DNA of 44,880 nucleotides, from positions 1 to 44,880 of the forward strand of contig CANJCQ010000031.1 in assembly GCA_947473355.1 (NCBI GenBank). The letters are read 5' to 3'. Source of the DNA: Sphingomonadaceae bacterium (GTDB taxonomy: Bacteria > Pseudomonadota > Alphaproteobacteria > Sphingomonadales > Sphingomonadaceae). The notes beneath the pieces were generated by a model, which had not been told where the DNA came from, made no database searches, and saw only the letters and a list, made by a program, of their open reading frames with translations. Made by a program: the position numbers and the translations under genes. Below, one piece after another: positions 9,189-17,288 of the stretch (position 1 is the stretch's first letter; each line of letters starts with the position of its first letter).

Positions 9189-10085
9189 TCAGGCAGGGGC
9201 CAGACCGGGGTCGATCCCCGTCATTTCCACCGAGAGATCCCACAGCCGCCGCGCCAATGCCTGGTCCTGAGCCAACTTGGACCGCTTCGCATCGCCCGAC
9301 CGCCCGCGCATCTCGCCCATGCCCTGCGGACCATAATAGCCGCCAGGCTTTGCCGCAGAATCGCAGGCCGCCTGCAAGGCCGGCCATGCCCCCGCAGCGG
9401 CCGTGTTGAGCAGCAGTCCGAACAGCGGGGTGAATATTTGGAAGGGCCCGGCATGGCGCATCAGCTCGGTGGCGGCCACGCCCGGATGGCAGCCGATGGC
9501 AGTCACCGGCGATCCCGCCGCGCGCAGCCGCCGGTCCAGCTCGGCAAAATGCAGCATGTTGGCGAGCTTGCTGTCCGAATAGCGCGCAGCGCGGCTGTAG
9601 CCCTTCTCGGCATTCAGATCGTCCCACTGGATGTTGCCGCGATTGTGGGCAAGGCTGGCCGTCACCACCACCCGCGAGCCAGCAGTTTGCGCCAGCTTGG
9701 GCAGCAGCAGCGCAGTCAGTGCAAAGGTGCCGAGGTGATTGACGCCCCATTGCAGTTCAAAGCCCTGCACCGTGCGGGTCAGCGGCGGAAACATCACCCC
9801 GGCATTGTTGAGCAACACGTCGATACGTGGCTCCTCAGCCGCGATTTCCGCCGCGCGCCGCACAGAGGCGAGATCGGCAAGATCAAGCGGCAGATGCCCG
9901 ACGTCGCCATGGCCGATGCGGCCAATCGCATCTTGCGCCTTGGCCTTGTCGCGGCAGGCCAGCAGCACTTTCGCGCCCTTGCCCGCCAGCACTTTGGCCG
10001 CCTCAAAGCCGATTCCGGTGTTGGCCCCGGTAACGATGAAACACTTGCCCGATTGATCGGGAACATCGGCTGCGGTGAATGGCAT
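9189..10085 (-). CDS. SDR family oxidoreductase (retinol dehydrogenase-like)
   Basis: The protein is 298 residues. It has the cofactor motif TGANTGIGFEAAK, the structural NNAGVM, and the active site Y-x3-K in ARYSDSKLANML. The long C-terminal part with GCHPGVAATEL is typical of the retinol or protochlorophyllide dehydrogenase-like branch of SDRs. The start is ATG 10085 with GGAG about eight bases upstream; longer readings overlap the repeat and rnhB and look non-coding. It sits between rnhB and ccrM on the same strand, with a palindromic repeat on its 5' side. Probably a cytoplasmic NADP-dependent oxidoreductase of unknown substrate. Confidence 0.85.
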   Translation of the reverse strand: MPFTAADVPDQSGKCFIVTGANTGIGFEAAKVLAGKGAKVLLACRDKAKAQDAIGRIGHGDVGHLPLDLADLASVRRAAEIAAEEPRIDVLLNNAGVMFPPLTRTVQGFELQWGVNHLGTFALTALLLPKLAQTAGSRVVVTASLAHNRGNIQWDDLNAEKGYSRAARYSDSKLANMLHFAELDRRLRAAGSPVTAIGCHPGVAATELMRHAGPFQIFTPLFGLLLNTAAAGAWPALQAACDSAAKPGGYYGPQGMGEMRGRSGDAKRSKLAQDQALARRLWDLSVEMTGIDPGLAPA

Positions 10086-10111
10086 GATATGTCTCCAATC
10101 GCGGGGGTTTA

Positions 10112-10139
10112 CGACAAGCTCAGCCTGGGCTTGACGAAG
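10112..10139. repeat. REP-like palindromic repeat
   Basis: The core CAAGCTCAGcCTGGGCTTG (10115-10133) has 9-base arms with one mismatch around a single base. It resembles the widespread sphingomonad and pseudomonad intergenic family whose core reads CGACAAGCTCAG. It lies between rnhB and the SDR gene. Only one copy is visible here, so the assignment rests on recalled resemblance. Confidence 0.4.
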
Positions 10140-10158
10140 CCCATACACGGCATTCGCC

Positions 10159-10785
10159 TCACACAGCCAACATAAGCTGGGCAACGGGCGCAAAACTGCG
10201 GCGGTGGCACGGAGCTGGCCCGTGACGACGCAGGGCGGTGAGGTGTTCGACCGTGCCATAGCCCATATTGCGTTCCCAACCATACTGCGGATGGGCGATT
10301 GCCAATTCCCGCATCAGCCGGTCACGGTGTTCCTTGGCGACAATTGAGGCGGCCGAAATGCAGGGCTCGCTGCCATCGCCGCCGACAATCGTCCGCGCTG
10401 GCCAGCGCCACTCGGCGCAGCGCCCGGCGGGGGTCATGTTGCCATCGATCAGCACCTCCTCGGGCGCAGCACCAATCCGATCGCACAGCGCCGCAACCGC
10501 GCGGGTCATTGCCAGCATGGTCGCCTGCAAGATGTTGATCCTGTCGATTTCGTCGACATCGGCCACGCCGACCGCCCAGTGGCAGCTGGCCTTGATGGCG
10601 CCTTCAAGCTCAGCCCGCCGCTTTGCCGACAGTTTCTTGGAATCGTCGAGGCCTTGCGGTGGATCTGCGCAAAGGACCACAGCACCCGCCACGACCGGCC
10701 CCGCGAGCGGACCCCGGCCTGCCTCATCGACACCGATCGTCAATAAACCGGTTCTAGACTTGGCAAGCATGAAACCCTTGTCCAT
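10159..10785 (-). CDS. rnhB: Ribonuclease HII
   Basis: RNase HII removes RNA from RNA-DNA hybrids and single ribonucleotides misincorporated in DNA. The protein is 208 residues, normal for the family. The N-terminal [19 protein letters not shown] holds catalytic D20 and E21. DDSKKL, the [11 protein letters not shown] segment and the C-terminal HRRSFAPV are all diagnostic. ATG 10785 is chosen because a clear GGAGG lies six bases upstream; ATG 10797 and 10770 are in frame but less well placed. It is divergent from the PQQ sugar dehydrogenase gene with almost no space between, so its promoter must overlap that gene's coding region. Confidence 0.95.
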   Translation of the reverse strand: MDKGFMLAKSRTGLLTIGVDEAGRGPLAGPVVAGAVVLCADPPQGLDDSKKLSAKRRAELEGAIKASCHWAVGVADVDEIDRINILQATMLAMTRAVAALCDRIGAAPEEVLIDGNMTPAGRCAEWRWPARTIVGGDGSEPCISAASIVAKEHRDRLMRELAIAHPQYGWERNMGYGTVEHLTALRRHGPAPCHRRSFAPVAQLMLAV

Positions 10786-10795
10786 CTTCGCCTCC

Positions 10796-11968
10796 ATGAA
10801 GCTACGCCCGATCCTGCTCGCTCTATTGCTTGGTGTCGCGCTGCTGGCAAGCTGGGGCCACTCGCGCGGCAGGGCGATAGAACCGCCGCCTGCCCCATCC
10901 TATGCGAAAAGCAATCCTTTCGCGGTCAGACAGATCGCCAAATTCGACGAGCCCTGGGCAATGGCAATCGATCCGGGCACTGGCACTGTTCTTGTCACCG
11001 AGAAGCGCGGGCGGATCAAATTCGTCACGCCGGATGGCACCATCGGCACAGTCACCGGCGTCCCGGCGGTGTCCTATGGCGGACAGGGCGGGCTCGGCGA
11101 CATCGTCTTTGCCCCGGCTCAGCCTCGATCTGTGCTCGACCGGCGCACGGTTTATCTCAGCTGGGTCGAGGTCGGTGACGGCAATACCCGCGGCGCTGCC
11201 GTGGGCCGGGCTGAGCTGGTTTGCCAGCAACCGGCGAACTGCGCCCTCGAACAGTTGCAAGTGATCTGGCGGCAGGTGCCGAAAGGGACAAACCGCGGCC
11301 ATTTCTCGCATCGGATCGCTTTCTCGCCCGATGGCCGCAGCCTGTTCATTGCCTCGGGCGAGCGGCAATTGAAGCAGCCTGCACAGGATCTGACCGGCAA
11401 TCTTGGCAAGATCGTTCATCTGCAACTCGATGGCACACCTGCACCCGGCAATCCCTTTGCCGGCAAGGGAGGTGTTTCCGCAGAAGTGTGGACATTGGGT
11501 CACCGCAACATCCTCGGGCTACAATTCGATTCGCAAGGCCGATTGTGGGGCCTTGAACATGGCCCGGGCGGCGGCGATGAGCTGAACCTGATCGAAAGGG
11601 GCAGGAATTACGGCTGGCCGATCGTTTGCGAGGGGCCAGACTATGATGGCACCATTTTCCCCAGCCACGCTTCCCGTCCCGAATTTGCTGCGCCGAAGGT
11701 GAGCTGGTATCCGGTGATCGCGCCGGGCGGTTATATCTTTTACCACGGCAACGCTTTTCCGCAGTGGCGCGGACAGGCGCTGATTGCGGCGATGGGCGCG
11801 CAGGGAATTGTGCGGGTTGCCATCCAGGGCGAGACCGCACGGGAGATCGAACGCTACGCTATGCAGGCCCGAATCCGGGCCATTGCCGAGCGGCCGGACG
11901 GCTCGCTGCTGGTACTGGAAGACGGCGCAGGCGGTCGGCTGCTGCAACTTTCACCCCAGAACCGGTGA
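10796..11968 (+). CDS. PQQ-dependent sugar dehydrogenase (soluble GDH/Asd family)
   Basis: The protein is about 390 residues. The signal sequence [20 protein letters not shown] sends it to the periplasm, possibly membrane-held. It is a beta-propeller with the family blocks [14 protein letters not shown] (catalytic His region), [22 protein letters not shown] and GRNYGWP. Such enzymes oxidise aldose sugars at C1 with PQQ and pass electrons to the respiratory chain. ATG 10796 clears the divergent rnhB start by 10 bases; ATG 10769 (nine residues longer) is possible, and neither has a good ribosome-binding site. No PQQ biosynthesis genes are in the window. Confidence 0.88.
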   Translation: MKLRPILLALLLGVALLASWGHSRGRAIEPPPAPSYAKSNPFAVRQIAKFDEPWAMAIDPGTGTVLVTEKRGRIKFVTPDGTIGTVTGVPAVSYGGQGGLGDIVFAPAQPRSVLDRRTVYLSWVEVGDGNTRGAAVGRAELVCQQPANCALEQLQVIWRQVPKGTNRGHFSHRIAFSPDGRSLFIASGERQLKQPAQDLTGNLGKIVHLQLDGTPAPGNPFAGKGGVSAEVWTLGHRNILGLQFDSQGRLWGLEHGPGGGDELNLIERGRNYGWPIVCEGPDYDGTIFPSHASRPEFAAPKVSWYPVIAPGGYIFYHGNAFPQWRGQALIAAMGAQGIVRVAIQGETAREIERYAMQARIRAIAERPDGSLLVLEDGAGGRLLQLSPQNR

Positions 11969-12013
11969 ATTTGTTCGACAAGCCGACCTGCCGTGCTTAT
12001 CGGCCCGGCCCCA

Positions 12014-12523
12014 ATGGCCAACATCGTTCCTCTCGACAGTATCGATTCCGCGCTCATTGAAGCGCTGCTCGACCGCGCCTTCGAACCCGAGCGCCACAAG
12101 CGCACGGCCTACAAGGTGCGCGAAGGCACCGATTGGCTGCCCGCCCTTAGCTTTGCCGCGCTGGGCGATGACGATCACCTTGTCGGCACCATCCAGTGCT
12201 GGCCGCTCGCTCTGACCCCGCCGAATGGCCGGGCCAGCCCGATGATCATGGTCGGCCCCGTTGCCGTGCTGCCTGAACTACAGGGCCAGGGCTATGGCAA
12301 GGCGTTGATGAGTGCCACAATCGCCGCAATCAGCCCCGAAGCGCCGCTGCCGCAGGTGATGATCGGCGACGCAGAATATTATGGCAGGTTCTGGGGCTTT
12401 TCCGCCGAACACACCAAAGGCTGGAAGCTGCCCGGCCCCTGGGACCCTGCCCGCCTGCTGGTGCGCTGCAACAATCCCTCGATCTTGCCCGATGAAGGTG
12501 TGCTGGGGCCCTGGCTCAGGTAG
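12014..12523 (+). CDS. GNAT family N-acetyltransferase
   Basis: The protein is 169 residues. Motif A is visible as VGPVAVLPELQGQGYGKALM, with the acetyl-CoA pyrophosphate loop Q-G-Q-G-Y-G. The end, PGPWDPARLLVR, is typical of a common alphaproteobacterial subgroup that resembles predicted N-acetyltransferase YhbS. It starts 45 bases after the sugar dehydrogenase stop. ATG 12014 is used; a GTG at 11993 is in frame. It begins a tight rightward run with the DUF1285, NUDIX and cca genes. The acceptor substrate is unknown. Confidence 0.8.
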   Translation: MANIVPLDSIDSALIEALLDRAFEPERHKRTAYKVREGTDWLPALSFAALGDDDHLVGTIQCWPLALTPPNGRASPMIMVGPVAVLPELQGQGYGKALMSATIAAISPEAPLPQVMIGDAEYYGRFWGFSAEHTKGWKLPGPWDPARLLVRCNNPSILPDEGVLGPWLR

Positions 12524-12571
12524 CCATGCCCGCCCTTGCGGCCAGGCAGTCAAGCTGGCATCGCATAACCA

Positions 12572-13117
12572 ATGCCCTACGAACCACCGCCCGAACTTGC
12601 CGCTCTGTCACTCGCCGAGATCGCCGCGCTCGTGGAATCGCGCGGTCTGCCGCCGGTCAGCGAATGGCAGCCGGCCCGCAATGGCGATAGCCTGATGCGG
12701 ATCGCGGCGGATGGCCGCTGGCTTCATGATGGAGGCGAAATCAAACGCCCCGCCATGGTCCGCGCCTTCGCCAGCCTGCTGAGCCGCGATGCGGCAGGCC
12801 AGCACTGGCTGGTCACTCCGCATGAAAAACTCTCGATCGAGGTCGAAGACGCCGCCTTCATCGCCATCGATGTGAAGCAAGAGAGCGGCTCGCTCGCCTT
12901 CCGGCTCAACACCGACGACCTGATCATCGCCGGACCGGACCATCCCATTGTGGCGCGCGGCGATCCTGATGTGCCCGCGATCTATCTGGGCGTGCGCCAT
13001 GGCACCGAGGCCAGACTTAACCGTAGCACTTACGGTCAACTAATTGATATTGCACTGGCTGGGGGAGAACTCGCGGTAACCAGCCAGGGCATGACATTCT
13101 CGCTGGTGCCACAATGA
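12572..13117 (+). CDS. DUF1285 domain-containing protein
   Basis: The protein is 181 residues. The pattern GDSLMRIAADGRWLHDGGEI, KRPAMVRAFASLL and HWLVTPHEKLSIEVEDAAF matches DUF1285, a family of small two-domain proteins of unknown function found next to NUDIX and cca genes in many alphaproteobacteria. There is no signal peptide, so it is cytoplasmic. The stop overlaps the next start (ATGA), suggesting coupled translation with the NUDIX hydrolase. Confidence 0.85.
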   Translation: MPYEPPPELAALSLAEIAALVESRGLPPVSEWQPARNGDSLMRIAADGRWLHDGGEIKRPAMVRAFASLLSRDAAGQHWLVTPHEKLSIEVEDAAFIAIDVKQESGSLAFRLNTDDLIIAGPDHPIVARGDPDVPAIYLGVRHGTEARLNRSTYGQLIDIALAGGELAVTSQGMTFSLVPQ

Positions 13118-13722
13118 GCGCATTGTTCGACCGTTTGAGCGAGCTCTACGAAATTGGCCACGATGGCGAGCCGCCAGCGCTGTTTGGTGATCAGCGGCTC
13201 GAAGGCATCACCCAGTTCACCCCCGCCGCCGTGCTCGCCGCAATAACCGAGCGCGATGATGCAAGTGGCAGGGGGCCAGGGGTGCTGCTGCTCCACCGCC
13301 CTTCCAACATGCGCTCGCACCCCGGCCAGATCGCATTACCCGGCGGCAAGATCGATCCCGGCGAAACTGCCATCGAAGGCGCGCTGCGCGAGGCGCATGA
13401 GGAACTGGGGATCGATCCGTCACTGGTTCGCGTAATCGGCACCAGCGACGTTTATCGCACTCATTCCGGCTTCGAAATAACCCCGGTGCTGGGCATCATC
13501 CCGCCCGATATCGAGATCGTCCCCAACCCCACCGAGGTTGCACAATGGTTCGAAGCGCCGCTCGGCCATGTGCTGGATCCGGCCAATCATGTCGGCCAAT
13601 GGGTCGAATGGGAGGGCTCGATGCGCGCCTATTACGAGATCATGTGGCAGGGGCACCAAATCTGGGGAGTGACTGCTGCCTTGCTGGTCAACCTGTCGCG
13701 GCGGCTGAACTGGCATGGGTGA
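13114..13722 (+). CDS. NUDIX hydrolase, CoA pyrophosphatase type
   Basis: The protein is 202 residues. The NUDIX box GGKIDPGETAIEGALREAHEELGI fits G-x5-E-x7-REUxEExGU and holds the metal-binding glutamates. The preceding RPSNMRSHPGQIALPGG is the extra signature of the NUDT7/CoA-diphosphatase (YeaB-like) subgroup, which splits CoA into 4'-phosphopantetheine and 3',5'-ADP. It overlaps the upstream DUF1285 gene by four bases and the downstream cca gene by eight, so all three are one operon. Cytoplasmic housecleaning enzyme. Confidence 0.9.
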   Translation: MSALFDRLSELYEIGHDGEPPALFGDQRLEGITQFTPAAVLAAITERDDASGRGPGVLLLHRPSNMRSHPGQIALPGGKIDPGETAIEGALREAHEELGIDPSLVRVIGTSDVYRTHSGFEITPVLGIIPPDIEIVPNPTEVAQWFEAPLGHVLDPANHVGQWVEWEGSMRAYYEIMWQGHQIWGVTAALLVNLSRRLNWHG

Positions 13723-14890
13723 CATGCTCCCCGCCGCCGACTGGACGAAGCGCGAAGACCTCGCCGGGCTGATGATCGCCCTTGGCGACGGCAATGCCCG
13801 ATATGTTGGCGGCGCAGTGCGCGACACCTTGCTCGGAATTGACGTCAAGGACATCGACCTCGCCACCCCGCTCGTCCCCGATGAGGTTATCGCAAGGCTC
13901 GGCGCAGCAGGCATCCGCACTGTGCCCACCGGTATTGCCCATGGCACGATCACGGCCCTTCTCGCCGAGGGCCCGGTCGAGATCACAACTCTGCGCCACG
14001 ACGTCAGCACCGACGGCCGCCGCGCCACAATCGCCTTCGCCGAAGACTGGCGCGATGATGCCGCACGCCGTGATTTCACCATCAACGCGCTCTATGCGGA
14101 TCCCGCGAGCGGCGAGATATTCGACTATTTCGGCGGGCTTGAGGATCTTGACGCGCGGCGAGTGCGCTTCATCGGCGATGCGCGCGAGCGCATCCGCGAG
14201 GATCACCTGCGGATTCTGAGATACTTTCGGTTTCAGGCAAGGTTCGGCTCACAACCTGCCGATATTGAATCGGAAAATGCCTGCGCTGAGCTTGCCGCCA
14301 CTCTCAAGGCACTGTCGCGAGAACGCATTGGCATGGAAGTGCTGAACTTGCTCGGCCTGCCTGACCCCGCGCCGACCATCGCTCGCATGGCAGAGCTGGG
14401 CGTGCTCGCCGTGGTTTTGCCCGAGGCCGTGGTCGAACCTCTGGCAACTCTGGTGGCGGAGGAGCAACGACAAAGCATTGCCCCTAATCCGCTCCGGCGC
14501 CTGGCGGCATTGCTGCCCGCAGATATTGGCCAGGCCGAGCGCGTCTCGGCCCGTTTTCGCCTGTCGCGCGCTCAAAGAGAGCGTCTCGCCAGCGCCGTCA
14601 AGCGTGACCCGGCCGTTCCCGAGCAACCCCATGCCCTCGCCTATCGCCTCGGCATGGACCTGGCCATTGATCGGTTGCTGCTGACAGGCGCGGAAGCTGG
14701 AATCCTTGCGGGATGGGTTATCCCGGTCTTACCGCTCAGGGGCGGTGAAATTGTTGCTCGGGGAGTAACGGTCGGGCCCGAAGTTGCGCGGCTGTTGCGG
14801 GCAGTTGAGGACCGCTGGGTCGAAGAAAATTTCCCCGATAAGGAACGGATAGGAGTTTTGCTTTCAGAGGAGCTGGGCCGGTCAGCCTAG
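13715..14890 (+). CDS. cca: CCA tRNA nucleotidyltransferase
   Basis: This enzyme adds or repairs the 3' CCA end of tRNAs, or it may be a poly(A) polymerase relative (class II nucleotidyltransferase). The protein is 391 residues. It has the head-domain VGGAVRDTLLG, metal-binding D-x-D in KDIDLATP, RRDFTINALYAD, and the RNA-binding block ERIREDHLRILRYFRFQARF. The start overlaps the NUDIX gene by eight bases. The C-terminal end overlaps the convergent siroheme-synthase-like gene by four bases, so the two stop codons interlock. CCA-adding activity versus poly(A) polymerase cannot be settled from motifs alone, but the context favours CCA. Confidence 0.9.
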   Translation: MGDMLPAADWTKREDLAGLMIALGDGNARYVGGAVRDTLLGIDVKDIDLATPLVPDEVIARLGAAGIRTVPTGIAHGTITALLAEGPVEITTLRHDVSTDGRRATIAFAEDWRDDAARRDFTINALYADPASGEIFDYFGGLEDLDARRVRFIGDARERIREDHLRILRYFRFQARFGSQPADIESENACAELAATLKALSRERIGMEVLNLLGLPDPAPTIARMAELGVLAVVLPEAVVEPLATLVAEEQRQSIAPNPLRRLAALLPADIGQAERVSARFRLSRAQRERLASAVKRDPAVPEQPHALAYRLGMDLAIDRLLLTGAEAGILAGWVIPVLPLRGGEIVARGVTVGPEVARLLRAVEDRWVEENFPDKERIGVLLSEELGRSA

Positions 14891-15651
14891 ATCCGTAACA
14901 CCACCGTCAGCCCAACGCCCTCTGGCAACACTTCCCCGCGCCTGATTACCCGTCGCACTGCATCGGCGCGCGCGCGATCGAGGATCGCCACCGGAACATC
15001 CGGCTCATGTGCGAGAATATCTGCCGAACCCAGCAGGCGCGCCTGTCGAAGGGTAAGATCGTCCGGATCGGCGCTGGCCAGGCGGAGTTCGACAAGGCCG
15101 CCTGCTAAATTAGTCGCAGTTCCTGCCAACCAGCTATCAACCGCTTCTGAGCCGCCCTGCCCCATCGGATCGAGCGTCCCCCCGAAAGAGAGCGCTGCAT
15201 CCAGCGCGCGGCGGCGCTCACCGGCATCGGGCCAGCGTGCACGCATCGTTTCACGCGCCTTGCCCAGCGTTGCAGCCAGCCCACCCAGCCCCGGCGGTAG
15301 CAAGGTTTCGAGCCGCAGCCGCAGCGCCTTGGCAAGCCCTGCCGATGCGCCGCCGGTGCCAATCGCCAGCAGCACCGGCGAACGGTCAAGAATGCTGGGA
15401 ACAGTGAAATCGCACAAGTCTGGCCGGTCCGGAACATTCACCAGCACCCCGCGCGCCTTGAGCTTGGCCGCCATCGTTTCGGGAGCATCGAGCGCAACGA
15501 AAGCCAGTCGCGCGTCTGAATTGGCATCCCCGACAACAATGCCGCCTGCCCGTTCAACCAGCCTGCGCTTGGCCAAAGCCGCCTCGCCCTCGCCCAGCAC
15601 GATCACCGGCTGCCCGGCAATGCGGTGGAACAGGGGGAGTGCATCGATCAT
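14887..15651 (-). CDS. Precorrin-2 dehydrogenase/sirohydrochlorin ferrochelatase-like protein (CysG N-domain)
   Basis: The protein is 254 residues. The N-terminal NAD-binding part (GQPVIVLGEGEAALAKRRLV) and TGGASAGLAKALRLRLETLLP match the Met8p/CysG N-terminal module, which makes sirohaem from precorrin-2. The last 45 residues (LRLASADPDDLTLRQARLLG, then SADILAHEPDVP) resemble the first strand and helix of the SUMT methyltransferase that follows this module in full CysG. The protein ends there, so it is a Met8-type protein with only the beginning of a SUMT domain. No sulfite reductase gene is adjacent. It interlocks tail to tail with cca. Confidence 0.82.
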   Translation of the reverse strand: MIDALPLFHRIAGQPVIVLGEGEAALAKRRLVERAGGIVVGDANSDARLAFVALDAPETMAAKLKARGVLVNVPDRPDLCDFTVPSILDRSPVLLAIGTGGASAGLAKALRLRLETLLPPGLGGLAATLGKARETMRARWPDAGERRRALDAALSFGGTLDPMGQGGSEAVDSWLAGTATNLAGGLVELRLASADPDDLTLRQARLLGSADILAHEPDVPVAILDRARADAVRRVIRRGEVLPEGVGLTVVLRI

Positions 15652-15721
15652 CTAGGACTCGTCTTGGGACGCGGCCCACCCCGCTGCGACTAACCTCACC
15701 TGCGGTTCGGCAAGTCTCGCT

Positions 15722-15743
15722 CCCCTCCCGCCTGCGGGAGGGG
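15722..15743. repeat. Perfect GC-rich hairpin, REP-like
   Basis: CCCCTCCCGC (15722-15731) and GCGGGAGGGG (15734-15743) form a perfect 10-bp stem with a two-base loop. Hairpins of this CCCTCCCGC/GCGGGAGGG type are a common dispersed repeat in many proteobacterial intergenic regions. It lies between lysA and the siroheme-synthase-like gene, both leftward. No U-tract follows on the minus strand, so it is not a standard rho-independent terminator. Confidence 0.6.
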
Positions 15744-15761
15744 CTAGGTGTGGGTAACGCT

Positions 15762-17030
15762 TCATTCCAGCCAGTCGGGAATCGAATCGCCCGCGATCAG
15801 CGCCTCGATTGGCGGACGCGCGCGCACCACGGCCCATTTGTCGCCCGAAACCAAGACCTCGGGTACCAGTGGACGGCTGTTGTAAGTCGTTGCCATATTC
15901 GCGCCATAGGCCCCGGCAGTGGCAAATGCGATCAGATCACCAGCCTCGACCGCATCCATGGTCCGCCCGGTGGCAAACGTGTCACCGGTCTCACAGATCG
16001 GCCCGACCACGCTTGCCTCTATCTGGCTGTTGCGTGGACGCACCGCGCGGATATCATGCCAGGCCTCATACATCGCCGGACGCACCAGATCGTTCATCGC
16101 CGCATCGACGATAACGAAGGGCGTGGTCGCCCCTTGCTTGACCCGGATAACCTGGCTCAGCAGCACGCCTGCGTTACCGGCGATCACCCGGCCCGGCTCG
16201 AACAGCAGGCGGACATTCCATCCCGCGGTCACCCGTTGCACCATCGCGCCATATTCCGCCGGGCTGGGCGGCAAAGGCTCGGAAGGATCATAGGGCACCC
16301 CGAGCCCGCCCCCAAGATCAGCGGTTTCGATGGTGTGACCAGCATCGCGTAGTTGCCCGATCAACACCCCCAGCCGCGTGAAGGCTGCTTCAAACGGCGC
16401 CAAGGTGGTCAATTGGCTGCCGATGTGAACATCGACACCCTGGATGCGCAAGGCAGGCATCTTCGCCAGCGCCGCATAGGCAACCAGCGAAGATTCATAG
16501 GGAATTCCGAATTTGTTTTCTGCCTTGCCGGTCGAAATCTTGGCATGGGTCAGCGCATCGACATCGGGATTTATCCGATAGGCGACATTGGCCACTTTGC
16601 CCATTTCGCTGGCAATCGCCGACAGCATTTCCGCTTCCGGTTCGCTCTCCAGATTGAACTGATAGATGCCATGCTCAAGAGCGATACGCATTTCCGCCGC
16701 CGTCTTGCCGACACCGGAAAACACGATCTTTTCCGCCGGAATGCCCGCCGCCACCGCGCGCAGCAGTTCGCCTGCCGAAACAACATCGGCTCCCGCGCCC
16801 TGCTTCGCCAGCACCGCCAGCAGCGCGCCATTGGGATTGGCCTTGACCGAATAGGCGATCAGGGGATCGCCCAGCCCTGCCCCGACCAGCCCCTCACGGA
16901 ACACCTGCAGATGCCGCTCCAGCGTCGCGCGCGAATAGACATAGACCGGCGTGCCGACTGCCTCGGCAATCGTGGCCAGCGCCACGTCCTCGGCGTGGAG
17001 TTCGCCGTTCTTGAGGCAGAAATGATCCAT
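15762..17030 (-). CDS. lysA: Diaminopimelate decarboxylase
   Basis: LysA makes L-lysine from meso-diaminopimelate, the last step of lysine synthesis. It is a PLP enzyme of alanine-racemase fold. The protein is 422 residues, full length. Diagnostic blocks are AYSVKANPNGALLAVL (PLP lysine), ADVVSAGEL, VDVHIGSQ, LGGGLGVPY, FEPGRVI and the substrate-binding CETGDTF. It is the last gene of the leftward argH-lptM-lysA operon, 18 bases after the lipoprotein stop. The ribosome-binding site is weak (ATG 17030). Confidence 0.96.
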   Translation of the reverse strand: MDHFCLKNGELHAEDVALATIAEAVGTPVYVYSRATLERHLQVFREGLVGAGLGDPLIAYSVKANPNGALLAVLAKQGAGADVVSAGELLRAVAAGIPAEKIVFSGVGKTAAEMRIALEHGIYQFNLESEPEAEMLSAIASEMGKVANVAYRINPDVDALTHAKISTGKAENKFGIPYESSLVAYAALAKMPALRIQGVDVHIGSQLTTLAPFEAAFTRLGVLIGQLRDAGHTIETADLGGGLGVPYDPSEPLPPSPAEYGAMVQRVTAGWNVRLLFEPGRVIAGNAGVLLSQVIRVKQGATTPFVIVDAAMNDLVRPAMYEAWHDIRAVRPRNSQIEASVVGPICETGDTFATGRTMDAVEAGDLIAFATAGAYGANMATTYNSRPLVPEVLVSGDKWAVVRARPPIEALIAGDSIPDWLE

Positions 17031-17048
17031 AATCCGGTGCCGCCCGCC

Positions 17049-17288
17049 CTATTGCTTGGGCGGCAAGGCGAAAGGATCGTCAGCGCGCTGCTCAGAACGT
17101 TTGCGCAGCTCGACCGAACGCTCGGGCACGGCTTGCGGCGTCGACGCCAGCAGCTTTGCGGCATTGGGCCTGTCATCGCGGCCATAGGGCGCGGGCGGCA
17201 ACTGCTTGCCCGCCTGCGGCTTGAGATCGGCGCGGACGCCGCATGCGGCGAGCATCAGCGCCAGCGCGAGAACAGTAACAATGCGCAT
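17049..17288 (-). CDS. lptM: LptM-like small lipoprotein
   Basis: The protein is 79 residues. A lipoprotein signal peptide with lipobox LAAC is followed by GVRADLKP, as in the YifL/LptM family. LptM assists LptD assembly in the outer membrane in E. coli. The mature part is Pro/Arg-rich and disordered. ATG 17288 overlaps the argH stop (TGATG), so translation is coupled. The position between argH and lysA is conserved in many proteobacteria and is the main support for the name, since these short proteins are poorly conserved. Confidence 0.7.
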   Translation of the reverse strand: MRIVTVLALALMLAACGVRADLKPQAGKQLPPAPYGRDDRPNAAKLLASTPQAVPERSVELRKRSEQRADDPFALPPKQ

